21,779 bases of DNA, taken from the NCBI GenBank assembly GCA_900128585.1, contig LT642350.1, positions 1-21,779 of the forward strand, in the 5' to 3' direction. This DNA is from Stramenopiles sp. TOSAG23-3 (lineage: Eukaryota > Sar). Both the position numbers and the translations under genes were made by a program. The notes beneath the pieces are model-generated. The model ran no database searches and had not been told where the DNA came from. It saw only the letters and a list, made by a program, of their open reading frames with translations. Below, in pieces: positions 7,048-15,400 of this stretch; within the stretch, counting starts at the first letter, position 1, and each line of letters opens with the position of its first letter.

Positions 7048-8454
7048 GGTCTTACGCGGAAAGTGTCCTCTACGTATTATTACAATACGTAATTCTCTTC
7101 TTTGTGCAGGGTCGGAGAAAGAAATATTATAATAACACCACGAAGGAATCCTATCTAATACAATGGCATTTTGTCCGTTTCCGTTGTTGTATATTATAAT
7201 TATAGCTTTTCTTTTTTTGTTTCAGGCTGATTGACTTTTTTAATTTATACCACCGAGTAGACTAAGTAGTATAAAAAAACACCAAAACTCACTCTCTGTG
7301 TATTAATATTAGTCCTATGTAAAATAAAAAATATTAAATAATAATTATTTTTTGAAAAAAAGAAGAAGAAGAAAGAAAGAGGGAAAAAAAAAGAAGAATC
7401 TTTATTTAAAATATATAGGAACAGAGCATAATATAATAACAAATCATGGCAGACTTTTATTATTTAATTTATAATAAATAATTATAACTAGACTAGTCCT
7501 AGTAATAATAAAATAGGAGCTGACAATATGAATAATAATATAAAATTTATTCTTCTATTTTCAATTATGGATATGCTGTGTTGCTGCTTTATTTTAATTC
7601 AACATCTTCTTTTTTATTTTTTCTATTTTATTATTTATTATTTATTAGACTAATTAAATCGTTGTCCAATACATTACGTATACCGCAATGGTATACCTTT
7701 GTATTCAACAAGAAGTCTCCTCAGACTATTCGTCTTCTTCTTATTTTTTTGTAGTGTACACTATATAGCTGTAATACGAGGTATCTATTTAAAAAGACAG
7801 CGAGAAGAAAGAAGAGAGAGAAGAAGAAGAAGAATAAGAATAAGAAGAAGAAGAACAAGAAGAAGAAGAAAGAAGAAGAAAAAAAAAGAAGAAAAAGAAG
7901 AAGAAGAAGAAGAAGAAGAAAGAAAAGAAGACGAAAGAAAAGAAGAAGAAAGAAAGAAAAGAAGAAGAAAGAAAGAAAAGAAGAAAGAAAGAAAAGAAGA
8001 AGAAAGAAAGAAAAGAAGAAAGAAAGAAAAGAAGAAAGAAAGAAAAGAAGAAAGAAAAAAAAGAAGAAGAATGAATATAGATTTTTTAAGTCTTAAAACA
8101 AGGGTATTACATGTATATAATATAATATATTATTATAAAAAAAAAAAATAGAATAATAATAATATATTATTAATAAAAATATAATAAAATAATAAAATTA
8201 TTATTTATTATTATTATTTTATTATTGAGATTTTTTAAAGATGAATATATTTTCTTCTTCTCTTTTTTGAAATGAAGTAAGGTAGGTATTGGAAATGAAG
8301 AAATTGACGAACGAACGAACGTTCTTGTTTTTTATTGAAGAGCGCAAGAAAAAAAAAGACCCGGAACTGGACGACAACGAGTTCGCCGTTCTTCTCTGCT
8401 GCCCAAAGCCTCGTTGCACCGCACGCACGCACTCGCTGATTTGTACCTAGGAAT
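7048..8454. other. Repeat-rich divergent spacer between chromodomain and CSN4 genes
   Basis: About 1.4 kb containing the promoters of two genes transcribed apart. The sequence is AT-rich with two polypurine zones (7354-7398 and 7797-8070) and an almost pure A/T block (about 8120-8225). The 180 bp before the CSN4 start are more GC-balanced and could be its promoter and 5' UTR; no TATA motif is evident there. Confidence 0.55.
7797..8070. repeat. Long GAA-rich polypurine tract
   Basis: About 270 bp, almost purely A/G on the + strand. It begins as GAA/GAAGAA trinucleotide runs and shifts to higher-order units such as GAAGAAAGAAAGAAAA in its right half. Its Lys/Glu/Arg open frame of 150 codons is a by-product of the purine repeat, not a gene. 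Such tracts can form triplex DNA; any effect on the neighbouring promoters is inference. Confidence 0.92.
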
Positions 8455-9672
8455 ATGGACTTGCAGAAAGAAATAGCTGCGATCCAAGAGAAGGCGGGCA
8501 ATGCCGAGTCTTTGAAGGCTTACACTGATCTTGTGGACATTCTGGTAGGAAAAGGTTTGGCGGACCACCTCCAGCATTTGTTGGATCACCTGATTGACGA
8601 GAACTGCGTCCAACCCATTGTATCCAGGCCAGCAATGGAGCACCTGGCACGGGAAATAAAATCCCTAAAGGACGACCCGCTTCGCACCCTGTGTCAGTAC
8701 GCCATCTCGAAACTGGAACCGCGGGTTCTGTCATTTGAGGAAGCCGACAAAAGCATTAAGAAACACCTTGCAGACATCCTCATCAACGAGGAGGACTATT
8801 CCCAGGCCGCCCTGACCCTCTCGTCGATCGGCCTGGACCAGCACGTGTCCGACAAAGAAAAGGCGCAGACGTATTTACGAATCGCGGAGCTGTACTTGGC
8901 AGACGACGACACCGTCACCGCAGAGACCTTTATCAAGAAAACCACGCCGTACTTGAATGCCGTATCTGACGATTTGCAAGCGCGCATGCGCTACCAAGTG
9001 TCATACGGGAGAATTTTAGACGCCAAGCGGAACTTTTTGGAGGCTTCCAGGCGGTTTTACAACATCTCCCTGGAGGTGGGCAAGAAAATTGAGGAAAGCG
9101 ATTTGATGGAGCTGCTGAACAAGGCAATTGTATGCACGATTTTAGCGAAGGCGGGACCGCAGCGCAGCCGCATGCTTGGGGCGCTGTTCAAAGACGCCAG
9201 GACGAGGCGTTCAACCCACACCCGGGTCTTGGAGAGCATGTACAAACAGCGACTTTTAAAGAAAGCGGATTGCCAGACGTTTGACGACAGCCTGATGGCC
9301 CACCAGAAGGCCACTTTGGCCGATGGTTCCACGGTCCTCGAAAAGGCCGTGACGGAGCACAACATGTTGGCGTGTGCAAAATTGTACCACAACATTTCCT
9401 TTCAGGAGTTGGGTTCGTTATTGGAAATAAGTCCAGAGAGGGCAGAGCACATAGCCGCCACAATGATTAGTGAGGAGCGGCTGCGTGGCTCCATCGACCA
9501 GATCGATGGGCTCCTTTCCTTCATTGACGACAACGATAGTGGACGCGTGAACCTCAGGATGCATGCCTGGGACAGTGCAATTTCTTCTGTTTGCACGATG
9601 TTGAACAACTGCGTGGAGCAGGTCGTGAAAACTTACCCTAGTTTAAAAAGCACACGGTCGCGCCTAGACTGA
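8455..9672 (+). CDS. CSN4: COP9 signalosome complex subunit 4
   Basis: 405 residues, the usual length of CSN4. The COP9 signalosome removes NEDD8 from cullins and so controls cullin-RING ubiquitin ligases; CSN4 is a scaffold subunit with helical repeats and a PCI domain and helps sense the neddylated substrate. The helical-repeat half runs to about residue 200 (for example DYSQAALTLSSIGLDQ and KAQTYLRIAELYLADDD). The PCI domain covers about 200-360 and carries the strongest family signature: LMAHQKATLADGSTVLEKAV, EHNMLACAKLYHNISFQELG, then ISPERAEHIAATMISEERLRGSIDQIDGLLSF. This pattern separates CSN4 from the related proteasome lid subunit Rpn5. The C-terminal helix (about 370-397) fits the helical bundle that assembles the complex. 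It is intronless and starts at an ATG after a GC-balanced leader. Identification is secure. Confidence 0.95.
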   Translation: MDLQKEIAAIQEKAGNAESLKAYTDLVDILVGKGLADHLQHLLDHLIDENCVQPIVSRPAMEHLAREIKSLKDDPLRTLCQYAISKLEPRVLSFEEADKSIKKHLADILINEEDYSQAALTLSSIGLDQHVSDKEKAQTYLRIAELYLADDDTVTAETFIKKTTPYLNAVSDDLQARMRYQVSYGRILDAKRNFLEASRRFYNISLEVGKKIEESDLMELLNKAIVCTILAKAGPQRSRMLGALFKDARTRRSTHTRVLESMYKQRLLKKADCQTFDDSLMAHQKATLADGSTVLEKAVTEHNMLACAKLYHNISFQELGSLLEISPERAEHIAATMISEERLRGSIDQIDGLLSFIDDNDSGRVNLRMHAWDSAISSVCTMLNNCVEQVVKTYPSLKSTRSRLD

Positions 9673-9717
9673 GGAGATACGGGACACCCTAGTATTAATT
9701 ACGAGTTTGCTTTAAAG

Positions 9718-9723
9718 AATAAA
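9718..9723 (+). promoter_or_regulatory. Candidate poly(A) signal of CSN4
   Basis: AATAAA 46 bp after the CSN4 stop codon and before the first MITE-like copy in this spacer. Confidence 0.5.
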
Positions 9724-9798
9724 AATGGTTGTTAACATATCATATGTTATGTATTTTAGGTATCAATATATGATATTTTTATGATATATGTATGTAAA

Positions 9799-9860
9799 AA
9801 AACAAATTGGCTGTTATTTTAAGTAATTAAAATTAAGCTAATGTACTGCGGACTGATTTC
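9799..9860 (+). repeat. MITE-like element, copy B
   Basis: Reads ACAAATTGGCTGTTATTTT, then AAGTAATTAAAATTAAGCTA and ATGTACTGCGGACTGA. It aligns with copy A2 end to end. The matching right-hand inverted terminus is not found beyond it, so this copy is truncated or decayed. Confidence 0.85.
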
Positions 9861-9913
9861 TATTGTTGTTGTGATTTTATTATCATTTAAAAAATAGACT
9901 CTCTCTCTCTACA

Positions 9914-10028
9914 ACAAAAAATTGGCTGTTTAGAGTTCACTTCGCAGTACATCCATTTTAATTACTTAAATATCATAACTTAAAACATACTATATATTTT
10001 GGTTTTCATAACAGCCAATTTTCTTGTT
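9914..10028 (-). mobile_element. MITE-like element, copy C, with both terminal inverted repeats
   Basis: The most complete copy, about 115 bp. The left end AACAAAAAATTGGCTGTT (9913-9930) and the right end, which reads AACAAGAAAATTGGCTGTT on the - strand (10010-10028), are inverted repeats of about 18 bp differing by one substitution or indel. The interior at 9938-9970 is the reverse complement of the AAGTAATTAAAAT...ATGTACTGCG block of copies A2 and B, so relative to them it is inserted in the opposite orientation. There is no coding capacity, so it would be non-autonomous. I cannot define a target-site duplication with confidence and therefore do not assign a transposon superfamily. Confidence 0.75.
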
Positions 10029-10160
10029 ACCGAGTGTCATATCCAATATAGAGTAGGAACAGTGCAAGACTGCAACCACATCAGGCGCGTTTTTTTTCTA
10101 CACTAGGGTTTGTATTATACGTACAAAAATTATATACTTAATACCAAATTATCATTTTAA

Positions 10161-10200
10161 AACAAAAAATTGGCTGTTATTTAGAGTATTTAGACTGACA
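10161..10200 (+). repeat. MITE-like terminal repeat, copy D (fragment)
   Basis: Reads AACAAAAAATTGGCTGTTATTTAGAG, matching the left end of copy C except for a 3-bp ATT insertion, then diverges. It lies about 50-90 bp downstream of the stop codon of the PDZ gene. Confidence 0.75.
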
Positions 10201-10236
10201 TTTTAAGCTGTTTTTTTTTATTCTGGTTTTAAATTA

Positions 10237-10274
10237 ATTGTGGTGCATGTCTCAAATTGTGGTGCATGTCTCAA
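10237..10274. repeat. 19-bp perfect tandem duplication across the PDZ-gene stop codon
   Basis: ATTGTGGTGCATGTCTCAA occurs twice back to back (10237-10255 and 10256-10274). On the - strand the second unit encodes the last residues of the PDZ protein (ETCTTI), and the stop TGA (10254-10252) falls in the first few bases of the next unit. Because 19 is not a multiple of 3, the second pass is in another frame. Confidence 0.95.
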
Positions 10275-11391
10275 ACTGGTTTGTGAATTTGCCTGTGGCT
10301 TTCCCGGTAGGATCGTTAAAGACCATTTCAAATGGAACATCATTTTTTGATGCGCGCTTCATTGACTGCAGCATAGCTACCTTGTTATTTTCGCAGGACT
10401 CAGCACCCCCATTTGCAGATATAATAATATGACCAGGTTTTATATTTCCACATTTTTCTGCAGTTCTGCCTGGTTCTAGCTTTGCAACTTTGCAATCGTC
10501 ACCTGCAGCAAATTCTAAACCAAACCCTTCCCTTGGTTTCGTAAACACCACAGTATACGTGGAGCCTTTCTGAACAGGATTTTTGCCCTTGGGGTCTTTT
10601 TTGGGGTCACCAGTAAGGTTTTCCTCCTTCTTGGCCTTTTCTTCATTCTTTTTCTTGGTGGCTTCTTCGCCAGTTGGCCCAGAAGATACTGACGACGAGT
10701 TAGACGACGAGGACGATGACGATGACGACGATGACGATGACGATGACGACGACGACGACGACGACGATGACGATGACGATGACGACAATGCTGAACCACC
10801 TCCAGCTCCCCCTGCCCCTCCTGAACTTTTCGGGTTGCCCCCCGCCCCCGCCCCGGGAGACCCACCGCCGCCTCCTGAACTTTTCGGGTTGCCCCCCGCC
10901 CCCGCCCCGGGAGACCCACCGCCGCCTNNNNNNNNNNNNNNNNNNNNNNNNNNNNNNNNNNNNNNNNNNNNNNNNNNNNNNNNNNNNNNNNNNNNNNNNN
11001 NNNNNNNNNNNNNNNNNNNNNNNNNNNNNNNNNNNNNNNNNNNNNNNNNNNNNNNNNNNNNNNNNNNNNNNNNNNNNNNNNNNNNNNNGTGCGACTCCAA
11101 AAGCGCATGGCCGCAACGGAGGCGAGTCAAGCCGTCAAGGTTGACCGTGGTGTTTGCGATGGAAACCCGCCCATCGACAAACAGTGGTTGGTCAAAAACG
11201 ACCCTAAGAATGGCGATGTGGACTTCTTTCCCTTCCGAATAATCAGAACCTTCCTCCACCAAGTTAGATTCTATTTCCAAGTGCATGTAATGCTCGGAGC
11301 GCGTGTGCATGACCGGCGTGGGAGGTAAACCCACCCCACAAGCAACGAGCAATGCCCCCACAAACGCAGCGAGCTTAAAACTGTACCCCAT
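10252..11391 (-). CDS. PDZ-domain protein with signal peptide, Gly-rich 18-residue repeats and poly-Ser (interrupted by an assembly gap)
   Basis: About 379 codons as assembled, including 161 unknown bases. The ATG start gives a classical signal peptide (KLAAFVGALLVACGVG, residues 6-21). About 80 residues of unrecognised sequence follow (beta-rich pattern, HLEIESNLVEE, AILRVVFDQPLFVDGRV). After the gap come two identical 18-residue repeats (GGGGSPGAGAGGNPKSSG), then about 28 serines in a row, then a Lys/Glu-rich linker. One PDZ domain covers roughly 10300-10560 (YTVVFTKPREGFGLEF with the carboxylate-binding loop GFGLEF, AEKCGNIKPGHIIISANG, MLQSMKRASKNDVPFEMVF). The protein ends TTI, which is itself a class I PDZ-ligand pattern. 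A signal peptide on a PDZ protein without a visible transmembrane segment is uncommon, since most PDZ domains are cytosolic; a secreted, luminal or plastid-routed location is possible. The flanking frames agree across the gap, but its true length is unknown. Function unknown. Confidence 0.75.
   Translation of the reverse strand: MGYSFKLAAFVGALLVACGVGLPPTPVMHTRSEHYMHLEIESNLVEEGSDYSEGKEVHIAILRVVFDQPLFVDGRVSIANTTVNLDGLTRLRCGHALLESHXXXXXXXXXXXXXXXXXXXXXXXXXXXXXXXXXXXXXXXXXXXXXXXXXXXXXXGGGGSPGAGAGGNPKSSGGGGGSPGAGAGGNPKSSGGAGGAGGGSALSSSSSSSSSSSSSSSSSSSSSSSSSSSSNSSSVSSGPTGEEATKKKNEEKAKKEENLTGDPKKDPKGKNPVQKGSTYTVVFTKPREGFGLEFAAGDDCKVAKLEPGRTAEKCGNIKPGHIIISANGGAESCENNKVAMLQSMKRASKNDVPFEMVFNDPTGKATGKFTNQFETCTTI
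10683..10793. repeat. (GAY)n trinucleotide tract encoding poly-Ser
   Basis: A run of GAC/GAT triplets on the + strand. In the frame of the PDZ gene on the - strand it is TCG/TCA serine codons; on the + strand it opens a spurious poly-Asp frame. The mix of two codons suggests the tract is not a fresh expansion. Confidence 0.9.
10817..10927. repeat. 54-bp tandem repeat in the PDZ gene, running into the gap
   Basis: Two identical 54-bp units (10817-10870 and 10871-10924) encode the 18-residue Gly/Ser/Pro repeat on the - strand. The first three bases of a third unit are present before the run of N. The unit is GC-rich, with CCCCCCGCCCCCGCCCCGGG inside it, which explains why assembly failed here. 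Confidence 0.95.
10928..11088. other. Assembly gap (161 N)
   Basis: A run of N inside the PDZ gene, entered directly from the 54-bp repeat array. It very likely hides more repeat units and the junction to the N-terminal domain. Its length should not be trusted, although the coding frames on both sides agree with the length given. Confidence 0.98.
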
Positions 11392-12472
11392 TTGATGGAA
11401 AATATAATAACAACCCTTTCCTTTTTCAAATCAATAATACTACAAAATCCCTAAACCACTTGCCTGAAAGAAAGCTTAACCTTCTCTCTCAATCATCTTT
11501 CCCCCTCTTCTTTCCTCATTCAATTATATACGTATTATATATCCCAACACATGTAATAATAATAAATGTATACATTGTATATATTTAAAAAAATACTATG
11601 CAATAATAATATTTATATTTTTATAGTAAATTCGTTTCTCTCTCTCTCCTCATTCTAGTTCTTCTGTTGCATTTATTATATTATTTTATATTTTCATTTT
11701 CTTCATTTTTATTTTTTTATTACTCCTTCCTCTTTTTCTTCTTCTTTCTTCTTCTCTTTCTTCTCCTCCTCTTCCTCTTCTTTCTCCTCTCTCCTCTCTC
11801 CAAAAAAAGCCCAAAAAAAAAAAAAAAAAGAAACACCTTCTTCCTCTTATTTAAAAATAGATAAACCTGTGCTGTGTATGTATAAATGGTTGTTTTTTAT
11901 AATTATTTATTAGAAGTATAAGAAACTAATAATAAGTAATAGGGTCGCCTTCTATCTCTTTGAATAGGTATTACATAGTTAAGACACTACCAAAGACTAG
12001 ATTATCTATAGAATGATCTACGTTCTACGTAATCATCGATCTTTCTTCTTCTCTTCATATTTCCTTTTTATTATTCTCTCTTTGTAGTCTATGCTATGTA
12101 CCTATTAGGTTGCATACATGCGTTTATAAAAAATTAGTTCGTCGTTTAAATCCACGAAGTCGTCTAAAACAACAACAACAACAATGAAAAAATAATTAAT
12201 AATGTAATATAATAATAATGAAGAACGATTCTTCTATTATTCAGTGTCCTAGTAGACTAATATTTATCATCATATTTATATCTGATGTTTTGGATTTTAT
12301 TATTACGACGACTAGTCAAGGTATGTAAATAATATAGATTAAAACGTATAATGTCTAGATAAGAAATTGAAATAATTTTAGCATAGTGGGATGTTTGTTT
12401 CGTTTCTCAGGCTTTTGTATATTTTTAGTTCGTTCGTGTGACGGTTGACGGTTGCATAGTGAGCGGTTGACA
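11392..12472. other. Divergent spacer between the PDZ and USP genes
   Basis: About 1.1 kb of AT-rich DNA with the promoters of both genes. It holds a pyrimidine-rich zone (about 11637-11801) ending in poly-A (11802-11830), ATT/AAT runs and several AT-rich palindromes. No TATA box at sensible spacing stands out for either gene and no RNA or protein gene is seen. Confidence 0.55.
11724..11830. repeat. Polypyrimidine tract followed by poly-A
   Basis: A nearly pure C/T stretch of CTT, CCT and CTCC units to 11801, then A-rich sequence with an 18-base A run. Similar in kind to the tracts at 53-205 and 7797-8070, but in the opposite purine/pyrimidine sense to the latter. Confidence 0.85.
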
Positions 12473-15400
12473 ATGGGGAAAGCGATATCTAAATATGGGT
12501 TTCCAGGAGTGCCTGCAATAGGGGGGCAAAACGAGGCTGCGGGAAGGCGGAGCCGGCGGTCCTCCGCGCGCGCAGCGGCGCGAAAACGGGCAAAAAACAG
12601 GAAGCCGGTAGACCATGCAGCAATGGATGAAGCAAACCTCCTGATGGATAAGTGGCGCCCAAGCGACGTGCAAATATTAATGAGAAAGTTTCGCCAGTAC
12701 GCGTCCAAGCGGGGCGACGAGGATAGGGAAACTCGCACCAGTAGCGTAGCAACGGGCACCGAGAAGCCCGAGGCCAACGCTCAAAGCAAGGACGGCGGCT
12801 CCCGGGGCACAAGGACGCACCCGTCACCGTCGCAGACAATAGTACCAGCGGCATCAGAAGCAGACGGCCCGTTGCAGTTAGATTTGGAAGGGTTTTGCAG
12901 TATTTTTAGTGAGCTGGAGGGCCACATTCCACAGAGCGTTGCGGAAGCTGCGTTTTCGACGTTCTGCGCGGAGGGATCGAAGACGTTGGACTTCAGGGAA
13001 TTTTGTACCGCGGTTACAATCTGCTGCTACGGGAGCCCCGAGAAAAAGGCTGGAATTATATTCAACCTCTTCGACTCCGATCACGACGGCTTCTTGAGCC
13101 CCGGGGAAGTGGAGGGATTGGTCCATACGGCGCTGGCGTCCATGGAACGTGTAGAATCGGACGACAGGGCGTCGCACAAATCCACGTGGATGCGGCAGGC
13201 CGGCAACGACTTAATATTGGACCTGAGCAAAACAGAGAAAATGTCGAGGGACGAATTTCTTGATTGGGCGGACAAGCACATGGTCATCACATATATGCTG
13301 GAGCTGTTCAGGGTGATCCCCACCTCGGAGATCGAGAAGCGCACGGCCATGACCATTTTGAAGCAATGCAGAGAGATGAAGGAAGGCGAAACGTGGCACG
13401 TTTTATCGTGCAAGTGGTGGGAAGAGTGGTGCCTTTACACCCAGTATCGTGCGTTCGACAAGGATGTTCTTGTGCGGAAGCAGAACTCTCAGGGGTCTGA
13501 ACTGCAAGTAGTGAACGAATCGGACAGCGTTAGCAGCGACGAGGAGAGCGCGGAAAGGGAAGAAACGGGATCGACCGCAAATATCGTGGATGTGCTGGTG
13601 GTGTCGGTCTCGGAAAACAACCCCACTCCGAGAGATCCTGCTGAGGCTGGCAAAGCCGATGCAGACGAGGGGGGGGGCACCGATGCCTCCGTGGGAGTCG
13701 CTCCTGGCGCAATCGAAAGCATCGACGATTCCCCCGCAAGGGCCTCAGAAGTTTCCAAATCTACTGTAGTCCCAGCCTCCCCCTCAAACCGTTCGCTGAA
13801 AGCCCGCTCCAATGGCCCGGGCGGGCTAATTCGATCCCGGTCGTTAAGCCACACTTCTGGCGATCGCCCAGGCCCGATAAAAAATGGTGACCTTGAAGGG
13901 CAGGTGGCCAATTCAGTGAAAGTTAATTTACTTGAAGGTCACGACTACGTATTAATACCCCCTGCACTGTGGATACAGCTGTCCAACTGGTATGGTGGGG
14001 GGCCAAAAATTCCCCGAACGGTAATTGCGCACGCAGGGGCCTACACCCCCGCCAGGGCGGAGACGCCGTACTATGACCCCCCTGTCCGTGATGGGGTTCG
14101 GCTCGAAATACACCCCCTGGTGCTGACGTTTACAACAATGGACCAATTGACTGGAAAGCCGAAGAAAGGAGGAGACGAATGGAAGCCGTCGCTGAGTGCT
14201 GCAGTAACAGTAGAGGAAATGACGATGCTTGCTTGCACAGAGCTAGGTGCGGTAACAGACCTGGCCCGTTTGTGGATTAAGCCCGCCGGGGGGGAGTGGA
14301 CAATATTGGAAGAGAAGCAGTTGTCTCTGGGCGACGCGGACGTGGAGTCAGGGGATGTAATAATGATAGAAGCGAAAGAAGACAGTGATAGCAAATGGCC
14401 GAGAGATAAAATACAGACTTACTTGGAGAATTTTCGTGATTTCGAAATCAACACCCGGGTGGACGCATTGGACAACCAAGGTCGTTGGTATCCGGGCACA
14501 ATCGTTGATTTTAGGCAGCGGCGAGCCAACAAATATCCATACGAAAGCGACGACGAAGACGACGACGACGAAAATGACGAGGCCGTCGAAGAAGTTAGGG
14601 TCCATTTTGACCGTTTTAAATCACGATGGGACGAGTGGTACCCTACTCACTCTGAAAAATTGCAGCCTGTGTTCACCAAGAGCGAGCCCAGGCGGCAAAA
14701 CCAGAGCTCGCGCGCGAGCCGTACTAGTCGGTTTGAGTCGATCTGCAAAGCGCCCCGCGACGGCGCGGTCGGTTTGGAGAATTTAGGAAACACGTGCTAC
14801 ATGAACTCTGTGCTCCAATGTGTATCGAATACCCCGATCCTGCGAAATTACTTTCGAAGTGGAATGTTTGAGGAGGAGCTCAACATTTCTAACGCAAATG
14901 GGACAGCGGGGATGATCACCCAGGAAATGGCAGAACTTATAGGCAACTTGTGGATCGATCAGTCAGAGCATCCCGTTTCATCCGTGCAACCAAAACATTT
15001 CAAGAAAGCACTTGCTACAGCGAAAACGCAATTTGCTGGGTATGACCAGCAAGATGCCCACGAATTTTTGTCTGTGCTGTTGGATGCGATGCACGAAGAC
15101 TTGAACAGAGTTGTCCCAGAGAGCAAGAAACCCGGGAAAAAAAAGAAAAAGCTAACGTCTTTTGGCGCTGCGGCCACACCGTCCAAATCTGACTCTGAAG
15201 ATTCTGGCAAAGATAAAGGCACAGCGGACGTTGCTGCTGGGCCTGGTGCCGTCGAAGAGGAGGGGCGGGGGGGAGGGGGCGATGGCAATGGTGCTTCCGG
15301 GGGGGCAGAGCAGAACGATACTAGGGAAGCGGCAGATGGTGCCGAGAAACACTCCGTAGATAATAGTGAAGGTCAAAGCACCGTTAGGGATGAGGATGAC

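Larger units (their letters stand above)
9673..10251. other. Convergent spacer between CSN4 and the PDZ gene, packed with MITE-like copies
   Basis: The spacer holds three copies or fragments of the AAAATTGGCTGTT element (listed separately), a perfect short inverted repeat AACATAT-C-ATATGTT at 9734-9748, a (CT)n run near 9899-9911 and other AT-rich palindromic sequence. On the - strand an AATAAA at 10217-10222 can serve the PDZ gene, about 30 bp beyond its stop. No coding potential is seen. Confidence 0.65.

Noticed and set aside
7699-8151. 150-codon + strand frame over the GAA tract
   Set aside because: Purely a product of purine repeats (Arg/Lys/Glu); no start context or conserved sequence.
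10583-11242. Poly-Asp/Pro-rich + strand frame opposite the PDZ gene
   Set aside because: It is the antisense reading of the poly-Ser and Gly-rich repeats; the - strand frame has a signal peptide and a real PDZ domain.
12452-12472. Seven-codon upstream extension of the USP
   Set aside because: It begins with TTG. ATG 12473 has a strong context and gives a myristoylation-type N-terminus.
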